DNA of 5,105 bases from W2P13-069 sp051876105 (GTDB lineage: Bacteria; Actinomycetota; Coriobacteriia; Coriobacteriales; QAMH01): assembly GCA_051876105.1 (NCBI GenBank), contig JBJEHN010000078.1:1-5105 (forward strand). Direction: 5' to 3'. The position numbers and the translations under genes are program-made. Of the stretch, positions 1-5,105 are shown piece after piece; position 1 is the first letter of the stretch, and the number at the start of each line of letters is the position of its first letter. The notes under the pieces are model-generated. The model was not told the origin of the DNA. It ran no database searches and saw only the letters and a list, made by a program, of their open reading frames with translations.

Positions 1-200
1 GGGGCCTGTCCCCGGATGCGGGGGCCTGTCCCCGATTGCGCGTGCGGGGCCTGTCCCCGATTGCGCGTGCGGGGCCTGTCCTCCTTTGCACACGGGGCCT
101 GTCCCCGGATGCGGGGGCCTGTCCCCAATCGTGTACGGGGCCTGTCCCCGGATGCGGGGGCCTGTCCCCGGATGCGAATCGCTCGCGGGGGCCTGTCCCC
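1..200. repeat. Array of nine 13-bp interrupted palindromes (GGGGCCTGTCCCC)
   Basis: Nine copies of GGGGCCTGTCCCC begin at 1, 21, 46, 71, 94, 114, 137, 157 and 188. Eight are exact; the copy at 71 ends in CTC instead of CCC. Start-to-start distances are 20, 25, 25, 23, 20, 23, 20 and 31 bp. Spacers recur: GGATGCG follows copies 1, 5 and 7 and begins the longer spacer after copy 8, while GATTGCGCGTGC follows copies 2 and 3. The unit GGGG..CCCC is an inverted repeat with a 5-nt centre. Units this short with spacers this small are not CRISPR. The array lies downstream of the formate dehydrogenase gene, past its predicted terminator, and the left window edge cuts into it, so its full length is unknown. 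Short open frames across it merely translate the repeat. The role is unknown; a REP-like intergenic element is one possibility by analogy. Confidence 0.93.
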
Positions 201-210
201 GAACGCAGAA

Positions 211-244
211 GAGCCCGCATGCTGCGCGTGCGGCATGCGGGCTC
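211..244 (-). terminator. Hairpin terminator of the formate dehydrogenase operon
   Basis: The arm GAGCCCGCATG (211-221) is perfectly complementary to CATGCGGGCTC (234-244). Pairing continues inward for four more base pairs, one of them G-T, to a four-base loop at 226-229, giving about 15 bp of stem. It starts 43 bp beyond the dehydrogenase stop codon. Read on the minus strand, the stem is followed by TTCTGCGTT, a short, imperfect U-tract; on the plus strand the flank is G-rich, so the minus direction is favoured. Stable stems with weak U-tracts are common terminators in high-GC actinobacteria. The weak tail leaves room for partial read-through into the repeat array. Confidence 0.75.
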
Positions 245-287
245 GGGTTGCAGGTGCTCGGAACGGTTGAGTGACGGGATGAAGGCG

Positions 288-3017
288 CTAGAGCTTCTCG
301 ACCTCCACGGCACAGACCTTGTACTCGGGGGTAGCGCAGATGTTGTCGAGCGCGGGGCTCGTCAGCCAGTTGCAGTTGCCGTCCTGGAAGTGGAACGGCA
401 TCCAGGTCTGGCCCGGCTTGGTCTTGTCGCTCACGCGTGCCACGGACTCGATGCTGCTGCGGCTGTTGAAGACGCGCACCTTGTCTCCGTCTGCGATGCC
501 GCGGGCCTCGGCGTCGGCCGTGTTTATCTCGATGAAGCTGCTGCTGGCGATCTCGTTGATGCCCTCGGTGCGGCCCGTCATCGCCTGCGCGTTGTAGTGG
601 TACAGGATGCGCCCGGTGGTGAGCATCAGCGTGTACTCGTCACTCGGCAGCTCGAAGGCGTCGCGGTACTCGGCGGTGGAGAAGCAAGCCAGGCCGCGGG
701 TGAAGGTGCCCACGTGCATGATCGGCGTGCCGGGATGGTCCGGGCCCTTGCACGGCCACTGCAGGCCGCGCCCGCCCACGGCGTCGCTGTCCAGGCGCTC
801 GTGGCTGATGCCCGCAAAGCTCGGCGTGAGCGAGGCGATCTCGTCCATAACCTGCGCGGGTGTGAGCTGCGGCTGGTCGTAGCCCATGCGACGCATGATC
901 TCGGTGAAGATCCAGATGTCGGGCTTGGCGTCACCCGGCGACTCGACGGCCTTGCGCACGCGCTGCACGCGGCGCTCGGTGTTGGAGAACGTGCCCTCCT
1001 TCTCCGCGTAGGAGATGCCGGGCAGCACCACGTCGGCGTACTTGGCGGTCTCGGTCAGGAAGAGGTCGTCGACCACGAGGAACTCGAGCGCCTCGAGGCC
1101 GTCGATGACGTGGTTGATGTTGGGGTCGGTGCGGACTTGGTCCTCGCCGAAGATGAACAGGCCCTTGACCTTGCCCTCGCTGGCGGCATGGAAGACCTCT
1201 GTCGCCCACAGGCCCTGCTCCTTGGGCAGCTCGACACCCCAGGCCTGCTCGAACTTAGCCATGACCTCGGGGTTGCTGATCTTCTGATAGCCGGGGAAGT
1301 CGCCTGGCGTGGCACCCATGTCGCAGGCACCCTGCACGTTGTTCTGGCCGCGCAGCGGGTTGACGCCGCAGCCGGGCCTGCCCAGCTTGCCGCACAGCAG
1401 CGCCATGTTCGACATGGACATGACGCCCTCGGTGCCGCTGGAGTGCTCGGTGACGCCCAGGCAGTAGATGATGGGGGCCGTCTTGGCGGTGGCGTACATG
1501 ACGGCGGCGGCGCGCAGGTCGTCGGCGTCGATGCCGCAGATCTGCGCCACGCGCTCCGGCGTGTACTCGCGCACCATGTCCGCGAACTCGGCGTAGCCCT
1601 CGGTGCGCTGCGAGATGAAGGGCCAGTCGATGAGGCCCTCGTTGATGATGATGTTGCACATGCCGGCGGAGAAGGCGACGTTGGTGCCGGGGTTGAGCTT
1701 AAGGTGGATGTCCGCCTTGGAGGCCAGCCCGATGTCGCGCGGGTCGACCACGATCAGCTTGGCGCCGTTCTCAACGGCCTCGCGGATCTGCATGCCCACA
1801 ACGGGGTGCGCTTCCTCGGGGTTGGAGCCCACCAGCATGATCACGTCGACGTCGTGGGTGACGTCGTAGATGGGGTTGGTCATCGCGCCAGAGCCCAGCG
1901 TGCGCGCCAGGCCGGCCACAGAGGGGCCGTGGCAGACGCGGGCGCAGTTGTCCACGTTGTTCGTGCCGAAGGCGACACGCGCCATCTTCTGCAGCATGTA
2001 GCAGTCCTCGTTGGTGGAGCGGCTGCACGCGAAGGCGGCGAGGCTCTCCGGGCCGTACTCCTCCTTGAGCTGGGAGAACCTGGACGCGACCAGGTCGAGC
2101 GCCTCGTCCCAGCTCGCCTCCTCGAACTCGCCGGTCTCATGGTTCTTGATGAGCGGCGTGGTGAGGCGGTCGGGCGAGTGGACGAAGTCAAACGACGCGC
2201 TGCGGCCCTTCACGCAGAGGCGGCCGCGGTTGGAGGGGCCGTCTGCGACCTCGACGTCAACGATCTTGCCGTTCTTGACCACCAGTCTGAACTGGCAGCC
2301 GGTGGCGCAGTGCGGGCAGGTGGTCAGCGTCTTGGTGACCTCCCACTCGAGATAGCTCTTGCGGCGCTTCTCGGTGATGGCGCCGGTGGGGCAGGCCGCG
2401 GCGCAGCAGCCGCACGATTCGCAGCCCGTCGCATCCCAGTTGGGCCCGAAGGGAGCCATGATGGTGGTCATCAGGCCCTTCTTTCCCGTGCGCAAGGTAT
2501 GGTTGTACGCCATCTTGTTGCATGCGCTTACACAGCGCTGGCACTTGATGCACTTGTTGGGGTTGAAGCTCAGGAAGGGGTTGGAGTCGCGCACCGGCTT
2601 GGAGGCGGGCAGGGCCTCGCCCGTGGGCGAGTCGACGTCGTACTCGACGAAGAGCGTCTGCAGCTGGCAGGCGCCCGTCTTCTCGCACTTCATGCAGTCC
2701 TCGAGCTTGGTGAGGCAGTGCTTGTCGAAGATCATCTGCAGCGCCATGCGGCGCGCGGCGACGACTTTCTCGGACTTGGTGAGGATGGACATGCCCTCCC
2801 AGCAGGGGGTGTTGCAGGAGGAGACGAGGTTGTCCTGGCCCTCGACCTCGACCACGCAGACGCGGCAGGAGCCGATCTCGTTGATGCCGGGGAGGTAGCA
2901 CAGGGTGGGGACCTCGACGCCGGCCATGGTGCAGACGGAGTGCACGGTCATGCCCTCGACCGCCTTGAGCGCGCGGCCGTCGACGGTGACGTCGATCATC
3001 TTGGGTGCGCTAGACAT
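288..3017 (-). CDS. fdhF: Formate dehydrogenase catalytic (alpha) subunit, Mo/W-bis-MGD, Cys type, with NuoG-like N-terminus
   Basis: Predicted to interconvert formate and CO2 + 2e- + H+ at a molybdenum or tungsten bis-pyranopterin site in the cytoplasm. The 909 residues run in order: a 2Fe-2S domain (C40, C51, C54, C68, NuoG spacing); a NuoG-type Cys3 motif (C108, C111, C117; H100 upstream); two 4Fe-4S motifs (C156/159/162/166 and C199/202/205/209-Pro); then the molybdopterin oxidoreductase domain with its proximal 4Fe-4S site (C234, C237, C241, C268). Catalytic signatures match formate dehydrogenase H: K270 after C268, C362-H363 in CARVCHGPSV where the E. coli enzyme has Sec-His, and R556 in NPLRGQNNVQGACDMG, probably its catalytic arginine. 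The C-terminus carries the family's TPEYKVCAV motif. There is no Tat signal or membrane segment. Length is normal for NAD(P)-linked alpha subunits. The ATG overlaps the upstream stop by 8 bp and has a good Shine-Dalgarno, so the two genes are probably translationally coupled. NuoG proper is unlikely because it lacks the C-H active-site pair. Confidence 0.95.
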   Translation of the reverse strand: MSSAPKMIDVTVDGRALKAVEGMTVHSVCTMAGVEVPTLCYLPGINEIGSCRVCVVEVEGQDNLVSSCNTPCWEGMSILTKSEKVVAARRMALQMIFDKHCLTKLEDCMKCEKTGACQLQTLFVEYDVDSPTGEALPASKPVRDSNPFLSFNPNKCIKCQRCVSACNKMAYNHTLRTGKKGLMTTIMAPFGPNWDATGCESCGCCAAACPTGAITEKRRKSYLEWEVTKTLTTCPHCATGCQFRLVVKNGKIVDVEVADGPSNRGRLCVKGRSASFDFVHSPDRLTTPLIKNHETGEFEEASWDEALDLVASRFSQLKEEYGPESLAAFACSRSTNEDCYMLQKMARVAFGTNNVDNCARVCHGPSVAGLARTLGSGAMTNPIYDVTHDVDVIMLVGSNPEEAHPVVGMQIREAVENGAKLIVVDPRDIGLASKADIHLKLNPGTNVAFSAGMCNIIINEGLIDWPFISQRTEGYAEFADMVREYTPERVAQICGIDADDLRAAAVMYATAKTAPIIYCLGVTEHSSGTEGVMSMSNMALLCGKLGRPGCGVNPLRGQNNVQGACDMGATPGDFPGYQKISNPEVMAKFEQAWGVELPKEQGLWATEVFHAASEGKVKGLFIFGEDQVRTDPNINHVIDGLEALEFLVVDDLFLTETAKYADVVLPGISYAEKEGTFSNTERRVQRVRKAVESPGDAKPDIWIFTEIMRRMGYDQPQLTPAQVMDEIASLTPSFAGISHERLDSDAVGGRGLQWPCKGPDHPGTPIMHVGTFTRGLACFSTAEYRDAFELPSDEYTLMLTTGRILYHYNAQAMTGRTEGINEIASSSFIEINTADAEARGIADGDKVRVFNSRSSIESVARVSDKTKPGQTWMPFHFQDGNCNWLTSPALDNICATPEYKVCAVEVEKL

Positions 3018-4851
3018 ACTGGATCCTCCCTCCCTCGGTGCAGCCGATGCCGTAGTGGTCGCAGCGCAGGCAGCGGCCGCACTCCTGCTGCAGCTCCTCC
3101 TTGCTCATGCCGCCCTCGATGGCGCAGAAGTCGTGCTTGCGCTCGCGCGCGAGGCGCTCGGGCACCTCGACGCGGCCGTAGGGAGTGCGGTCGTTAGGCG
3201 TGGGCGCGGGGACCGTGGCGTCGATGTTGAGCGTGTGGTTGTAGCCGAGGTAGCTGTCGATGTTGCGGGCCGCGACCTTGCCGGCGCCAACAGCCTTGAT
3301 GACCGTGGCTGTGCCGTGCTGGCAGTCGCCGCCGACGAAGACGTTGTCGAAACCAGGCGCCCTGAGGTGCTCGTCGGCGGTGAAGAGCGTGCGGTTGGCC
3401 TGCATGCCGAACTCCTCGAACGGAGCGGAGAGGATGGCCTGGCCCACGGCGAGCAGGATGACGTCGGCCTCGACGCGCTGCTGGGGCTTGGCGGCGTCTG
3501 CAGGTGCGGGGCGGCCGCGCTTGACGGCGGAGATGTACTGGGGCTGGGTGATCAGCGCGGTGCAGTGGCCGCTCTCGTCGACCTCGATGGAGACGGGGCT
3601 TTGCAGGGTCATCATCTCGACGCCCTCCTGCATGGCGCCCTCGATCTCGACGCGCAGGGCGGTCATGTCCTCGACACGGCGGCGGTACACGCAGGTGACG
3701 CTCTCGGCACCGGCGCGCACGGCAGTGCGGCAGCAGTCCATGGCCACGTTGCCGCCGCCGATGACGACGACCTTGAGGCCGGTGAAGTCGGGCAGCCACT
3801 CGCCGTCACCGATCTTGCCGAGCAGGTCGACGGCAGAGGAGACGCCTTCAGCACCGATGTTGTCGAGCTTGAGCGACTTGCCGCCCTGCGCGCCGATAGC
3901 CACGTAGACGGCGTCGTAGTCGGCGGCGATCTGGGCCATCTTGGCGGCGTCGACCGGCGTCTCGTACTCGACGGAGATGTCGCCGGCACCGAGGATGGCG
4001 CGGATGTCCTGGTCGAGGCGCTCGCGCGGGAAGCGGTACGCAGGGATGCCGTAGCGCATCATGCCGCCGAGCTGCTTGCGAGCCTCGAAGACGGTGACGC
4101 TGTGGCCCATGAGGGCGCTGAAGTACGCGCAGGTCATGCCGCTGGGGCCGCCTCCGATGACGGCAATGCGCTTGCCGGAGGCGGGCAGGGGCTCGGGCGT
4201 GGAGACGCGGTCGGCCGCAACGGCGTCGACGGCGGCCTTCTTGATGCCGCGGATGTTGATGGGGGCGTCGATCATCGTGCGGCGGCAGCGGCTCTCGCAA
4301 GGGTGCTCGCACACCAGGGCGCAGGCCGTCGGGAAGGGATTGTCCTTGCGGATGACCTGGATGGCGCCGATATAGTCGCCCGCGGCGGTGCAGGCGATGT
4401 AGCCGGGGACGTTGACATGGGCGGGGCAGAGGGCCTCGCAGGGGACCTTCTGGCCGATCTCCTCGCCGCAGAAGTGCGACTCGACGTGTGCGGCAAACTC
4501 GTCCGCGAAGAGCTCCATGGCCTCGAACACGTCTGCGCCGGTTTTGTAGCCGATGACGCAGTCGCTGGTGTCGCGAACCTGGGCGGCCAGCGTGCGGGCG
4601 GCCTCGAGGTCCTGGGCAGTGGCTGCGCAGTCGCGGATGCGCGCCAGGATGGCGGCGAGCTGGGGCAGGCCATCGCGGCACGGCACGCACTTGCCGCAGG
4701 TCTGGCTGGCACAGAGCTCGACGTGGGCGGTCACCACCGCGATGGGGCAGGTTCCCGGCGGAACGGCCTCCAGGCGGAGCTTGGTCGCCTCTGCGAACGT
4801 GCCGATGCGCGCGTCCGCAGCCGACGACGGCTTGACGGATAACATGGTCAC
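3010..4851 (-). CDS. FAD-dependent NAD(P)H oxidoreductase: NuoF-type 4Fe-4S domain fused to GltD-like module (probable formate dehydrogenase diaphorase subunit)
   Basis: Likely carries electrons between the formate dehydrogenase subunit and NAD(P). Residues are numbered from the GTG start (about 613 aa). An N-terminal NuoF C-terminal-type 4Fe-4S domain has CGKCVPCRDG (C52, C55, C58) and a fourth Cys at C98, as for cluster N3. A DPD/GltD-type 4Fe-4S domain follows (C128, C138, C142-Pro, then C177, C181, C185, C189 in a C-x3-C-x3-C-x3-C series). FAD binding is at about 230-265 (VIGGGPSGMTCAY, then E256). The NAD(P)-binding fold is at 361-392 (VVIGGGNVAMD, then VYRRR; the arginines suggest NADPH by GltD/NfnB analogy). 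The FAD-closing motif VGGDC is at 506-510, and a Cys-rich tail has C591, C594, C597 and C604. The NuoF FMN domain and SLBB domain are absent. Upstream in-frame TTG (4878) and downstream ATG (4845) are alternative starts; AGGAGG at 4857-4862 excludes TTG and sits 5 nt from GTG and 11 nt from ATG. The gene is first in the operon. A free-standing glutamate synthase small subunit is unlikely given the fusion and the neighbour. Confidence 0.92.
   Translation of the reverse strand: MTMLSVKPSSAADARIGTFAEATKLRLEAVPPGTCPIAVVTAHVELCASQTCGKCVPCRDGLPQLAAILARIRDCAATAQDLEAARTLAAQVRDTSDCVIGYKTGADVFEAMELFADEFAAHVESHFCGEEIGQKVPCEALCPAHVNVPGYIACTAAGDYIGAIQVIRKDNPFPTACALVCEHPCESRCRRTMIDAPINIRGIKKAAVDAVAADRVSTPEPLPASGKRIAVIGGGPSGMTCAYFSALMGHSVTVFEARKQLGGMMRYGIPAYRFPRERLDQDIRAILGAGDISVEYETPVDAAKMAQIAADYDAVYVAIGAQGGKSLKLDNIGAEGVSSAVDLLGKIGDGEWLPDFTGLKVVVIGGGNVAMDCCRTAVRAGAESVTCVYRRRVEDMTALRVEIEGAMQEGVEMMTLQSPVSIEVDESGHCTALITQPQYISAVKRGRPAPADAAKPQQRVEADVILLAVGQAILSAPFEEFGMQANRTLFTADEHLRAPGFDNVFVGGDCQHGTATVIKAVGAGKVAARNIDSYLGYNHTLNIDATVPAPTPNDRTPYGRVEVPERLARERKHDFCAIEGGMSKEELQQECGRCLRCDHYGIGCTEGGRIQYV
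3025..3029 (-). promoter_or_regulatory. Ribosome binding site of the formate dehydrogenase gene
   Basis: On the minus strand GGAGG ends 7 nt before the ATG at 3017, within a purine-rich run (GAGGGAGGGAGGA). It lies inside the last codons of the flavoprotein gene. This supports the ATG at 3017 as the true start and fits reinitiation or coupled translation across the 8-bp gene overlap. Confidence 0.85.
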
Positions 4852-5025
4852 AAGAACCTCCTCAACGTGCTTTCTCAAGCGAGTTGGCTTCTACTCGACT
4901 CTCATACTCACATATGCAGAGTGTACGTGATTGCCCATGCCCCCGTACCCGCCCAAACCCCGAGAGGCACCGCTCTTTGTTTCGGTTGCGTTAATTGTCC
5001 CCGCCCGTCTTCCGAATTTAGCACC
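4852..5025 (-). other. Non-coding leader region of the operon, with a small hairpin at 4898-4922
   Basis: No convincing gene lies between the flavoprotein start and the promoter candidate. On the minus strand ACTCT and AGAGT (4918-4922 and 4898-4902) flank CATA and TATG (4913-4916 and 4903-4906), giving a 9-bp stem with one bulged G and a 6-nt loop. A 15-codon open frame starts with ATG at 4938 and ends at 4891 on the minus strand; only a G-run directly abuts its start, so translation is doubtful. I recognise no riboswitch here, including the molybdenum-cofactor type that sometimes precedes Mo-enzyme operons. Confidence 0.4.
4857..4862 (-). promoter_or_regulatory. Ribosome binding site deciding the flavoprotein start
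   Basis: A perfect AGGAGG on the minus strand (within GTTGAGGAGGTTCTT) precedes GTG at 4851 by 5 nt and ATG at 4845 by 11 nt. It lies inside the longer frame that opens with TTG at 4878, which makes that TTG start improbable. Sequence alone does not settle GTG against ATG; they differ by two residues. Confidence 0.85.
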
Positions 5026-5055
5026 ATAATTCTTTGGTAATCCTTCCACTCTCAA
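5026..5055 (-). promoter_or_regulatory. Candidate sigma-70-type promoter for the formate dehydrogenase operon
   Basis: On the minus strand TTGAGA (5050-5055) is separated by 18 bp from AATTAT (5026-5031), each matching the consensus at four positions. Just downstream, TGCTAAATT (5015-5023) is a possible extended -10 element with no good -35. The region is clearly more AT-rich than the genes, as promoters are. Either choice implies a leader of roughly 155-175 nt. The call rests on weak matches only. Confidence 0.3.
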
Positions 5056-5063
5056 AATGATTC

Positions 5064-5095
5064 AAGTCAGCCTTTGAGCTGGCTTTTTCGTCTTT
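5064..5095 (+). terminator. Plus-strand intrinsic terminator-like hairpin
   Basis: AAGTCAGC (5064-5071) pairs with GCTGGCTT (5078-5085) over 8 bp including one G-U pair, around the loop CTTTGA. It runs into TTTTT then CGTCTTT, so it has the shape of a Rho-independent terminator read rightward. On the opposite strand the G-U becomes a C-A mismatch and the U-tract is poor, so the plus direction is preferred. No plus-strand gene that would use it is visible in the window; it might stop antisense transcripts or end a small RNA. Confidence 0.55.
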
Positions 5096-5105
5096 CGGAT
5101 AAAGC

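Noticed and set aside
1..200. CRISPR array
   Set aside because: The unit is 13 bp and spacers are 7 to 18 nt, several of them identical; no cas gene is present.
1..200. G-quadruplex array from the GGGG runs
   Set aside because: Successive G-runs are about 20 nt apart and equal C-runs on the same strand would pair with them, so hairpins are more plausible.
16..274. Short plus-strand frames of 62 and 84 codons across the left repeats
   Set aside because: They only translate the repeated 13-mer in different frames (repeating GPVP, CPRM or GLSP units) and have no ribosome binding site.
36..3197. 1053-codon open frame on the plus strand
   Set aside because: It lies antisense to the formate dehydrogenase gene and reads into the repeat array and the next gene. 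The translation is low-complexity (rich in Val, Ala, Leu, Asp, His, Arg) with no recognisable domain; it is a by-product of GC-biased third positions.
2905..4842. 645-codon open frame on the plus strand
   Set aside because: Antisense to the flavoprotein gene with the same low-complexity composition and no domain, while the minus strand encodes clear Fe-S, FAD and NAD(P) motifs.
3010..4878. Longer flavoprotein starting with TTG at 4878
   Set aside because: The strong AGGAGG at 4857-4862 would lie inside the coding sequence and the extra nine residues add no recognisable domain; GTG at 4851 or ATG at 4845 fits better.
4996..5002. TGTCCCC, resembling half of the left repeat unit
   Set aside because: Only seven bases match and the GGGG half is missing, so chance in GC-rich DNA explains it.
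4914..5029. Small plus-strand frames of 26 codons (from 4914) and 30 codons (from 4937)
   Set aside because: Neither has a Shine-Dalgarno sequence, both have compositions expected by chance, and they run opposite to the operon leader.

Overview
The window looks like part of a high-GC chromosome, most likely an anaerobic actinobacterium of the Coriobacteriia (Collinsella/Olsenella-like). This placement is inferred from strong G/C bias at third codon positions, the gene pair itself and the GC-rich intergenic repeats; no rRNA or marker gene is present to confirm it. Nearly all coding capacity is on the minus strand. The very long open frames on the plus strand are antisense shadows of the two real genes.

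Layout from left to right. Positions 1-200 hold an array of nine copies of a 13-bp interrupted palindrome, GGGGCCTGTCCCC, with short spacers. Positions 211-244 form a perfectly self-complementary hairpin that probably terminates the minus-strand operon. Positions 288-3017 (minus) encode a 909-residue molybdenum/tungsten formate dehydrogenase catalytic subunit with a NuoG-like N-terminal Fe-S chain. Positions 3010-4851 (minus) encode a flavoprotein of about 613 residues that joins a NuoF-type 4Fe-4S domain to a GltD-like FAD/NAD(P)H oxidoreductase. Positions 4852-5105 are non-coding: an apparent leader with a strong Shine-Dalgarno sequence and a small hairpin, a weak promoter candidate, and a plus-strand terminator-like hairpin at 5064-5085.

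The two genes form a tight operon. The flavoprotein gene comes first, and the dehydrogenase start codon overlaps its stop by 8 bp. The simplest reading is a cytoplasmic formate:NAD(P)+ oxidoreductase (or CO2 reductase). Formate would be oxidised at the Mo/W site of the alpha subunit, electrons would pass through its five predicted Fe-S clusters and the clusters of the flavoprotein, and NAD(P) would be reduced at the GltD-like module. No signal peptide, membrane segment, separate NuoE-like or NuoF FMN subunit, or cofactor-maturation gene is present in the window.

The least explained parts are the left repeat array, with its organised spacers, and the unusual fusion that serves as the pyridine-nucleotide module of the dehydrogenase.
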